Positions 1-10,100 of a DNA stretch of 12,593 nt are shown piece by piece. Each line of letters starts with the position of its first letter. Positions within the stretch are counted from its first letter, which is position 1. Location: contig QUTJ01031542.1 of the NCBI GenBank assembly GCA_003573635.1, positions 1 to 12,593 on the forward strand, given 5' to 3'. The position numbers were made by a program, and so were the translations under genes. The stretch is from Goniomonas avonlea (taxonomy: Eukaryota; Cryptophyceae; Goniomonadida; Goniomonadaceae). Below the pieces are notes generated by a model. It saw only the letters and a program-made list of their open reading frames with translations, searched no databases and was not told the origin of the DNA.

Positions 1-570
1 AGCTGCGTGGAAACAACTGACCCTTTCAAGCTGAAACTTTGAAGGGCGCGAGATTGCGGTTTGAACTACAAAACTGGAAAGTTCCAGATCGAACGGAGGG
101 CGGGAACCCTTTCAAATCGACCCACGAACATGCGAGGAAATCGATTTTGGATTTCCCCTACAAAAAAATCGACCTTTGTGTTACAGAGGTTTTGTCCGCC
201 CTAACGGATAGATTTTTGGCTGTGTCACCAAAACGGTTCGTGGCCTCAACCGAGTGCCAGATGTGAGCTTGGCGCAACAAGAAATTTGTCCATAAGCCTT
301 CAAGTTGCGACACCTTCTTCATTTCTGACAGTTGTCGTGCAAATCCGGACCAGGATGCTCACCAGACACCGTCAAGGGCATCATGGCGACATCGGGTCTC
401 ACGGACGCATTGACTGCAGAGTTTGGAACGCAAGTTGCCTCCGCGCGCTTTTTCAACTCAACACAGCGCTGGATAGATTGGGCGATCTGGATCTGACATT
501 GAAAACACAGTGCCTTGACTTGACAAGCCCCCACCCCTCTGACGAACCGTCGAGCGCCAACGGGTTCGTT

Positions 571-584
571 GTGAACCGGTTCAC
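571..584. repeat. 14-bp perfect palindrome
   Basis: GTGAACCGGTTCAC reads identically on both strands with no spacer. It lies about 460 bases upstream of the large gene. It could be a dimeric transcription-factor site, but a single short palindrome may also occur by chance. Confidence 0.3.
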
Positions 585-917
585 GGACGCAAACAGGGCT
601 CGCGAGCATGGGGCGTACTTTCGCCGACCGTCGAATTTCCGCTAACGTCATCCCCCGTCTTTTCACTACACACTATTGGCGCTTGTGGAACAGCGGAAAA
701 AGCCGTTAGCCCCCCCAAGTGCCTCGCCAGTCTCCCGAATCGCCGCCATGCGGAACCGTTATCGACCAAAACAAGCCAGCAACCGCAGGAGTCTCAAGTG
801 TCACTTTGGGTATTTAGAGTGTCTTCCGTCTTTTTGGTGAATCTATCTTCTGTGGGCCAACAAGGCCGCCACTGCCTAGCTGTGCGCCGTTTGGCTTGGA
901 ATTTAGTCAAACTGACT

Positions 918-963
918 CAGTATTATTTTCCCGTTGAAGCGGCACCGGCTCAGATTATACTCG
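918..963 (+). promoter_or_regulatory. Weak candidate core promoter
   Basis: Two A/T-rich clusters, one at about 921-929 (TATTATTTT) and one at 955-960 (TTATAC), stand out in a GC-rich context about 85-125 bases before the start codon, followed by a pyrimidine-rich leader. This is a position-and-composition argument only. No lineage-specific promoter element is recognised and the transcription start is unknown. Confidence 0.2.
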
Positions 964-1046
964 GGGATACGAAACGGAGATTTCTTGCTTTTGTGGTGGC
1001 GCACTGACCTCAAGCGCGCTTTCTCTCTCACTCTCCCACGACACCC

Positions 1047-1145
1047 ATGTTCTCTGGCTCATCTTTTTTTTCCAGACACCTTTTTACATTTTCTTCTACC
1101 TTCCTTCTCTTCTTCTTCACTCTCTTTCTGTCCTCCGCCGACGCT
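1047..1145 (+). other. Signal peptide
   Basis: The first 33 residues have the classic three-part layout: a short N-region with an Arg and a His (SRH), a long hydrophobic core made almost entirely of Phe, Leu, Thr and Ser (residues about 12-28), and a small-residue A-D-A cleavage motif before SHFRYG. This predicts entry into the secretory pathway and fits the extracellular domain types downstream. Confidence 0.85.
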
Positions 1146-4100
1146 TCTCATTTTCGGTACGGGACAGTTTCCTGGACGGCCGAGGAGAACGGGTCCAAAC
1201 TTGACGTCACTTTCAAGGTATGGACATGAAACTGATGATCAACACTGAGTGCCTGCGACCAGATTCGTTTTGCGCAACGCGCATCGTTTTTCAGGGGCAA
1301 CCCTCCCTACAGTATCGGGCGCTGGGATTTTGGTGATGGCCGAGACGCCAGCCTGAGGATCCGCCCCGACATCAAAGATGAGGAAAACGACTTCATTCTG
1401 AGTGAAGTCATTCTCACTCATCAATACACTGGTCCCGGCCCTTACACAGCAAAGTACCAGTCCTGCTGTCGCGCAACCGTCGCTTGGTTCGCTGGGCGCG
1501 AGTACACGATTTTTAATCGACGGTGCGAGCTTCGCTCTCCTCGGCACTTTTTTTATTTTTTCTTCTTCTAGGGGCAAAATGAGGCTGGAAACTCGCGTTT
1601 CTCGGGACACTCTGGCCTCGGTCGATGTCACTAGCGCACCTATCGTTGTCGTGCCCAGAAACCAAGGCACCGCCACTTGGACGATACCAGGCGTTGATCA
1701 TGATCTCGCCCCGCAAAAGTTCAGAGACGCTACCACAAGGGAGCATGGGTCTACGGGGCCCAACCCTTCTCAGATGACACTGCGGCCAAACGGCCAAGTG
1801 CGTCCTCTCAGCTTTGCTCCAGGGGCTGACGTCATCGGCAGGTCTCTTGGGACACGAATGCTAAGTCTGGTTCCGGCATGCATTTCGTGGACATCATGGT
1901 TGAGAAGTTGAGCGACTCCCGTGTGCTTGCAACCAGTGAGTCAGCTGCTCTCTTTCCGTGCAAACATGACACCCTTGCCAGCTCCCGTGTCTTTTTTGGT
2001 TCTCGTCTCCGACGAAGAACTCCCGACCGTTGGCAATGCCCCGGAAGATGGCAGCGTGATCTTCACTTCTGGAACTTCGGTGGCCTTCGACGTCGATGTC
2101 TCAGAGCTGTCGTGCAAGGACGGCCTGGACGTCTACTTCTTACATACTCTTCCTGAGTCAGGAGTCAGTGTTCGGAAACGAACCTCGAACATCACTGTGA
2201 CCAAACCTGCTCGCGGCAAGCACGATGCTGAGTGCATAAGGTGCCAGTCCCTTTTCACTGACGCGTCCTAACTCTGAATCAGCCGGTTGACGAAAAGCTT
2301 CACGTATGTGCCCCCTTCTTCTGGGACCAGGTCGGGTGGGTGCTGTTTCAGTGCGCGTAAGAACAACGGCGTTATGTCGACCCAGCGCTGCGTCACAATT
2401 CAGTTCAAACAGCCCAATGATATCCTCCGGCCGTGCCACCTGCGCCCTCAGCAGATTGCCGCGATTACACCGGGCGATCTCAGCGCTGTCGCCCCGGCGT
2501 TGTTGAGCTGCCTGTCACCTGAGCAAGCCGACGCGTTGACTTGCCGCCAACTGGCTGCGCTCACGACGCTTCAAGTCCTCGCTCTCGGCACCAGCATGTG
2601 GAGTGCTCTCGGCTGCCAGAGAGTCGGTTGCCTGAGTCCTGCAGCCGTTGCGGCCTTGTCACTCGCGCAGGTTAAGGCTCTGCCTGTGAATATGGTTCAG
2701 TGCTTCTCAGAAGCGCAGGTGGCGATCTGGAGCGACCAGTTTTTTCGTTCGCTCGACCAGGCCCGCCTTCAAGCTATTACAGCGGTACGGCCGAGATTGT
2801 TATGAACTGTGTTGGACTGTTTTGAGTGAGTAACAGAGTGCCTCCCATCGCTCCGATCCATACCCTCCGATTGTGACACTCTTTCCTGTCTTCTCTCAAC
2901 ATGCCGCTCCTGTCATTATCCACTGCCGAGGGGTCACTGATCTGTCTGCCGCTCCCAAGCACGCCACTCCTGTCCTTAGCCTGCTGTTCGCACTCGGCCA
3001 TGCGACTTCGCACCCTTACACATGTCACTGCAGGTGCAGATGCGCGTCATGACATGTCGCCAGCTGTCTCTGCTGTCGTCGCAGCAGGTCCAGTGGTTGC
3101 TACCTGATCAGCTGGCCGCCTTTTGGACCCGCCCTGCTTGCCCGGCCAACTTTGGCAGCAATGGCGGCGGGGCGAGCGCAAGCGTCCGCGGGTCCTCCAT
3201 CAGCCCAAGGGCCAGCAGACGGTCGTCCTCTCTCGGGCACGGGCACTGGCACGGGCAGTGCACGGCAGCTGCCACCTTCCCTGATGTCAACCTTTGCCAC
3301 TCCACGTCGAGCAAACAGAATCCGTTTGTCGGGATCAGGGTGCCTGCGAACTCTGTCCTCAATGCCCATTCGACGCATCGTGCAGGGGCGGACATTATCC
3401 CGGCCTTCAACTACTTTGACGCTTCATCTTGCTCAACAAAGCGATTTCCGGGCCAAAACCTGCTCACGCTGTACAGTTCAGGTCTCACTGGCGAGAAAAT
3501 TCTCAGTGCGGGGTGCTCAACGAATGTGCCCACACCGACTCCCATCCCAACTCCCACCCCTACCCCGGGTCCGGGAAATCCCTCGCCGACGCCGACACCT
3601 ACGCCACCGCCGGCTCCCGACTGCGCGAAGATGGATGATGTCGTTCCGGATTTTCCGCCGGCGTACGCGCAGAATCTTCGATGCCTCAACGTATCCGCGC
3701 TCACCATCCGTCAAGTTCGGTTCATCCCTCACGACAAGGTGATTATCACCGACCTGCTCACTGAGGGGCAGGTGCTGGAGGGTCTGACTCTGGATGACAT
3801 TTCCAAGCTCCCTTCATTTCAAGTTGACCACATCATCCCCGAGGCCAGCTGCTTGCAGCTTGCTGTACTGAAGGGTTCCCAAGTCAGTGGTCTCAACAAC
3901 ACGGTGACCATCGCCATTTTGGCGCAGAAGGTCTGCGACTGTATCGCTCTGCACTGCCCTCAGGCGTTCAGGCTGTTCCCTATGAGCTCCATTCCTGTCG
4001 CTGCTCGTCGGTGTTTGCCGCCTGGGCAGTGTGCGTTTTGACCTTGTGCCACCTATCGTGCCTAGCTTCCCCGTGTTGCTGCATCCCGACCATGTTGTCA

Positions 4101-7100
4101 ACCTTTCTTTATTTCGCAGCATTTCGCCTGTTTCTCTTTCAAACGTGTCCAGGTTTAGGGCGATCAACACTAACACAAACCCGCAGCTGCCCTGTCCGTG
4201 TCCGTTACTCATCTTCAACTGCTGGAAGGTGGCACTTCGCTCACCTACACCATCAGGGCCAATCTACGTCCGCAAAAGGACACCTTTGTCAGTGTCTCTG
4301 AGGCTGGCGTCCGCCAGCTTCGAGTAGTTCCGGCCTCCATCATCTTTAATTCTAGCAACTGGCAGCAAGCGCAGACCATCACTGTCGTTGCCCTGAACGA
4401 CGCAATCCCCCAGGGTCCTCGAAACGCCTTCATCGTGCACGCTGTCTCCAGTGTGGACCCTGTCTTCAAGAATCTTGAAGTGCCGCGCGTTATATGTCGC
4501 ATCCTCGATGACGATGGTGCTTTAATTGTGTCGCCCGTTGCGCTGACTTTGGATGAGCGATCTGGCGTTGCCACCTACAAGGTCCAGCTCGCGTCAATGC
4601 CTGTTGCGCCGGTTCGCGTCGAGTTCGAGTTTGACGCAACCGCACTCAGCGTCACTTACGGAGCCATCTCGACTCCGAATGAAGCAGGCCTCCCCGGGAC
4701 CGGGTACGCGTTCAGTGACAGCGATGAGTTCGCCCAAATGTATCTCGGGGGCGTTCGGGGCCTGCCTTCCTGGGGACGCTTGATGGCGCGCTATTCGTGC
4801 CGTCGCCATGTTTTGTACGTGCGTTATTGGGCCGACCCTTTCGCTGGGAAGGTTCTTCGTCGCGGGAAGGAGGCGAAGCTGCGACTGATCAATGAGTTTG
4901 GCGACGCAGCCCAATTGGACGGTGACGGTCATGCGCTTGATTTTCGTTGGCTCGACGAAGGGTTCGACGGGAACAGCGGCCATGCCCGGGGTTGGCAAGG
5001 AGCCATCGAAATCAAGCCCGGGCGTTACACAATGGAGGCATTCACAAGTGTCATTAGCAACAGCACCAGCATTCTCACCGTCGCCTTAGACAGGGCTGGC
5101 TTGCATCTGCCCTTGGACTGCCATCGCAACCGCACTACAACTGTTACCCATCTCGACGATACGTATCTCGAGTTCACTCCCGTGACTTGGTCCGACCCTC
5201 AGTTGGTCACCGTGTCTCCTGTTGACAACTTCATCGTCGAAGGGCTTCACAACCACACCATCTGGCACTCCTCGTCAAGCAGCGATGTTGCCTACAGCGG
5301 CCTGAATCGCACCGCAGCTGTGCGTTGTTCCGTGATTGATGACGACGTAGCTAAGGTTGTGCCATCCACTGATGCCATCCTCTTGGCGGAGGGTGGCGCC
5401 GCTGTCAGCTTCACGGTTGTCCTGACCAGCAGACCCAGTGACCTCGTCACTGTCTTTTTGTCGTCACCCGACCTCAGGCTTCGATTCCATCCGGCGAATG
5501 TGACCTTTGGCCGTACAACCAGTGACTGGCGCGCCCCGATCACCGTCCTGGCCTCTGCCATCGAGGACGACATTGCCCAGGGCAACCCGGTTTCTTCTAT
5601 CTCGCTGTCCGTCGTGACCTCAGATGCCAACTACATGTTGCTGTCCCCAGTGCGCATCAAATGTTCGGTCTCAGACAATGATGTTCCAGGAGTTGACGTC
5701 GTCGGTGGAGCCAACGGCGGAGGTTGGTCCACCACCACACCAGCGTCGGGCAGCGTTGCTGCCAATCTGACCATGACACCCGCCCCTGCGGTGGGCCCTC
5801 TGGTCGCTGGCTCAAGACTTATCTCCGGGACATCCGACGCGTCTCCTGGAACTGTGATTGACGTGCTCGTAGACGGATTCCTGGTCGGAACCGCCACCGT
5901 CGGCCCCAACGGTCAGTGGAATGTGACGACTGTTGCTCCTCTTCAACCCGGCTCCAGAGTCATCGCTCGCGCGACCGATGTCGTGGCTGGGCACGCCACG
6001 TCACCGTTTTCACCTGCTTCTGTCCCTGTCGCCACTTATGTTAATTCCGGGCTCGGTCCTGGACTCTCACAAACCATTAGAGGAACCACGACGGCACAGC
6101 CCGGTTCAACCCTGGACGTGTATGTGAATGGCGTGATCGAAGGTACTGCCATTGTCCAGCCTGATGGCACATGGTCACTGCCTGGCGTCATTTTGGCCTC
6201 CGGGGACAAGGTTGTTGCTGGTCTTCAGGGCGCTGTGATCGATCCCTGGCAAGCAGTGCAAGTGGCCATGGCAGTCACCCCGCGCCCAGCCGTCACCTCT
6301 GTGGTTGTCGGTGGAGGCTCGCTTACAATTGGAGGGACTGCGGTCCCTGGATCACAAGTCCAGGTTTACGTTGATGGTGTCTTTGTCGGCACAGTAACCG
6401 CGGCCGCTGATGGCTCTTGGACCTACATCGCTGTCGGCGCGAAAGCCGGTTCGAGTGCCACCGCTCGTGCAACGGATTTTGTAGGGAACATGGCCACTAG
6501 CGTGGAGTCACTTCCATTTCTCGCTGTTGCTTCTGCTGTTGTTGACTCTGCTCTGGTTGCTGGTACGTCGAGTGTGTCTGGCACCTCAGAGGCACCCCCA
6601 GGGTCCACAATCACGATTATGGTCAATGGGGAAGTCCGTGGAACCGCTGCTGTGCAGCCGGACGGGACCTTCACTGTCGACGGAGTTACTCTGCAGCCGG
6701 GTGACACTGTGACGGCCGTGGCGACCGTCGACGGAGTGTCCTCCCCGACCAGCCCGCTTGTCACCGTCGCCGGGACGGCAGGGCAGGTGACCTCCCCACC
6801 TCGAGTGGACAGGGTAACCGCCGGCGCCACGACGGTCAGTGGCACATCAACTGCAAGCACCGGCACTGAGATCTCAGTTTTTGTCAACGGAGTGCCTGTC
6901 GGAACGGCGATCGTTGGCAATGATGGGACCTGGCAGTTGGTCGGCGTCGCTCCTATTCCTGAAGGCTCCATTGTGAACGCGAGGGCCACTGACACCCCCG
7001 CAGGCATGGGAACTTCTGAGCTGTCAGTTGGTGTCCCGGCGCTTGGCCCGCCTTACATCAACTCCCCCGTTGTCACGGGTTCCGTCCAGACAATCAATGG

Positions 7101-10100
7101 TGTCTCTGCGTCTCCTGCTGGCAGCACAGTGAACGTTTATGTTGAAGGTGTTTTAGTTGGAACTGCTGTCGTACAGCCCGACGGGTCTTGGGTCCTTCCT
7201 GGGATCTATCTTGGGCCTGGTGACCGCGTCACTGCGTCCATCACGTCGCATGCACTCTCTTTGAACGAAGGTGGCAGACCTCTGGCAGTGACGCTCAACT
7301 TGCAAGCTGGGCCGACCGAGATTGTCACCTTGATTTTGCACATCAATGGGCTCGCGACGGTTCAGCCCGCCATGCTTGTGTTTAATCAGAGCAACTGGCG
7401 CGATTATCAACGGATCCTTATTACTGCCATAGACGACAACGTCGCTCGCTTGGCTTCCACGATCATCCTGTCGTTTACGATTCGCACGTCGGATCCAGTC
7501 TACAGCAACGCTGGTGCTGCCTTGTTCCCCCCACAGTTCATTGCCCACACTGACAACGATCGAGCCCGAGTCATGCTTTCCGACACCGTCCTGCGTGTGA
7601 TCGAGGGTGGCGAGCCAGGCGTTTTGAACCTTGGACTCGGCACCGAGCCGCTCGCCGGCGTGCAGCTCTCCATAGTTGCATCTTCGGGCGCGCTGAACGT
7701 GTACCCGCCCAGCCTCAACTTCCAAGCTGGTGTCAATGCCCCGCAGACTCTGCTGCTTCGACCAGTGGACGATACTGTGATGCGAGGTCCGGTCCAGGTC
7801 ACGCTCGACATTGTGGTTACCTCGCGCGATCTGTTACATCATGCTATTGACCGTCTGCGTGCTGCGGTGACGATCCATATCACCGACAACGACGAGGCTG
7901 GCCTGGTTCTTGAGCGCACCGGGTCACCGTTTCTCAACGAGAGCGTCCACGCGAGTGCCTTCTGTGTCGGCTTGAAGTCAGACCCCGCCGCTGTCGGCTA
8001 TGTCAATTGCACTGCCTCACTCCCCCCTCCATCCACCGCCGAGTTGGCCCCTGCCAGCTTCTCTATTGGAGAGCACGTCGATGGTGACGAGTCTAGCCAT
8101 GGTGGCCACACTCACTGCAAGAACATCTCACTCTTTGTTCACGACGACGATGTCGCTTGGGGAGACCTGACTGTCCAAGTCACCTGCAAGGCCACCTCTG
8201 GTGATCGTTACTGGAATGGCCAGGTATCCAACACACTGACCATCCGGATTCAGGACAACGATGTCTCGGGTCTGAGTGTGCTGCGGGGGGACTTGTCGGT
8301 GTCAGAGGCTGGCAAGACTGATCTGCTCGGCTTCCGTCTCAAGTCGATGCCGCTCAGAGACGTCAAGATCACCTGCTTCCCTCCGGCAGCCTCTGTATCG
8401 CTAGTTCCAACCAACATAACTGTGAAGCCTGCCGACTGGGACCAAAATCAACTGATGGAACTGCGCGCGCAGCCCTCGTTCTTCGTCACCAACTCTGGAA
8501 CTCACACTTTTTATATCCAGTGCTATTCCAATAGCAGCGATCCAACCTACGAGGGCCTCCTGTTCACGGTGTCCGTTGCGGTGATCGCCAACCCGTTGCA
8601 ACGCGCTCCAGCCGTCACTGACTTGACCGTCGGCACCGTCACGGCCACGACTGTGCCTCTGTTCTGGACCACGCCTCCTCAGGATCAGCGTGCTCCCATC
8701 ACCGACTGGGAGATCCGTTACACAGTCAACGGTGAGATGCACACAACTGTGTTCAAAGGCTATGCATCCACTGGGTTTGTCCTCGGTGGAGGAGGCGGGG
8801 CACCACCAAGTGGCTCGTTGCCCCTCGGAGCGATTCTCACAGGAGTGGATGTCCGCGCTATCAATCATGTCGGCACATCTGACATTAGCAACGTCGTGAC
8901 TGCGGCAACTCTCAACGTGCCCCCTCCGGTCACCACACTCGCCTATGGCACTGTGACCACTTCCACCATTGCACTCACCTGGGCTGCCCCAACTCAGGAC
9001 CCTCGCGCGCCCATTTCGCACTACGAAGTGCGGTACACTGTCAGCGGCGTGCCGCACACTGCGGTTGTGACATCGTCCACCAAGACCAACTTTACGATCG
9101 GTGGCGGTGCTGGATCACCCGTGAGTGGGCCGTTGGGACTTGGTGCCGTTGTTACCAACATCGAGGTTCGGGCTGTCAATCGTGTCGGCAGCGCCGCGCG
9201 ATCCAACAATGTGGCGGCAACCACCTTGAACGTACCCTCGCCAGTCATGGATCTTGCCGTCCAAGCAGCGACCTCTACTACCCTTCCTTTGACCTGGACT
9301 GTCCCAATCAGCGACGAGAGAGCGCCCATTACTGGCTGGCTCGTCAGGTACACTGTCAACGGTGTCGCTCACGCTGTTGTCACGACTGGGTTCACCAGCG
9401 CTGGGTTCACCATCGGTAGCGGTGGCTCAAGCGAGCCGCTCCCCCTGGGCGCTCTCGTGACCAACATCGATGTTCGGGCTGTCAACAAAGTCGGAACCGC
9501 CGCCATCAGCAATCTGGTGTCGGGCACCACCCTCAACGTTCCGCCACCTGTCTCTGATCTCACCCTCGGGGCTGTTTCCTCAAACACAATTCATGTGTCC
9601 TGGTCCGCGCCGAAGCAAGACTCTCGTGCACCGATTTCGCACTACGAGCTGCGCTACACGGTCAACGGCAATTCGCGTTTGCTTGAGCTTCGTAACATCA
9701 CCGGTGCTGTGTTCAGCGCGGTGTTCATCATCACTGGTCTGCCTGCAGGTGTTGTCGTGACCGGAATCGACGTGCGCGCGGTGAACTTGGTGGGTCCAGC
9801 AGTCAAAGGGAACGTTTTGATTGCTAAGACCCTCGATGTTCCACCTGCCATTACCGACTTGGCTGCTGGGAGTGCCACACCAACCACACTGACACTGACC
9901 TGGACGGCCCCTCTTGAGGACCCTCGCGCACCCATCCAAGACCACGAAATCCGCTACACTGTGAATGGTGTCGTGCACAACGTTGTTTTGAAAGGACCGG
10001 CGTTTGGCACCACTGGATTCGTGATCGGAGGGGGTGCTGGGTCACCTGCGAGTGAAGCCCTCCCACATGGCGCTCTTGTGACGCGTATCGATGTCCGCCC

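Larger units (their letters stand above)
1..1046. other. Upstream non-coding region, no supported gene
   Basis: I find no convincing gene here. Open frames on both strands are short, lack recognisable motifs and overlap one another. The first 300 bases look richer in A/T than the coding part downstream. The region likely carries the promoter and 5' leader of the large gene. Just before the start codon (about 1017-1046) the sequence is strongly pyrimidine-rich, which suits a 5' leader. An in-frame stop at 1005-1007 with no ATG between it and 1047 closes the reading frame upstream. The end of a neighbouring gene at the far left cannot be excluded. Confidence 0.6.
1146..2240 (+). other. N-terminal extracellular region, PKD-like core then Ig-like segment (exons 1-5)
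   Basis: The mature protein begins SHFRYGTVSWTAEENG, an opening that I associate with the N-termini of large protist and bacterial surface proteins. Exon 2 then carries WDFGDG (residues 78-83) and, after a spacer, HQYTGPGPYTAKYQ followed by SCCR. The FGDG plus H-x-Y-x-x-x-G-x-Y-T pairing is the hallmark of PKD-type beta-sandwiches, and the Cys-Cys pair may form disulfides. Exon 3 contains IVVVPRNQGTATWTIPGVD, typical of a following beta-sandwich, and ends NGQ, which splices onto VSWDT in exon 4. Exon 5 begins with PVSFLVLVSDEELPTVG and opens another Ig or cadherin-like segment that finishes in exon 6. The domain assignments are by motif only. Exon borders are supported because each motif is restored only after splicing. 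Confidence 0.65.

Noticed and set aside
39-266. 75-residue plus-strand open frame at the left edge.
   Set aside because: It has no ATG at its left end, no recognised motif and no context. It might be part of a neighbouring gene, but nothing supports it.
286-769. Overlapping open frames on both strands (286-645 plus, 319-666 minus, 581-769 minus).
   Set aside because: They overlap each other, are short, and show no signal peptide, domain or repeated pattern. They fit chance open frames in GC-rich non-coding DNA.
1798-1822. A 25-nt GT...AG segment as the intron after NGQ.
   Set aside because: It is too short for a usual spliceosomal intron and leaves the wrong frame. Using the CAG at 1839-1841 gives 44 nt, the correct frame and the GQVSWDT motif.
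2901-3033. An extra exon inside intron 6, suggested by an open frame and an imperfectly repeated CT-rich segment (near 2902 and 2949).
   Set aside because: Joining 2784 directly to 3034 keeps the octad register exactly; the open frame lacks octads and would break it.
3152-3742. A frame-2 reading of exon 7 containing a GTGTGTG run that looks like a linker.
   Set aside because: The frame-1 reading contains the CH..NP..DIIPA domain, the Pro-Thr linker and the octad block without a stop. Using frame 2 would need two extra unsupported introns.
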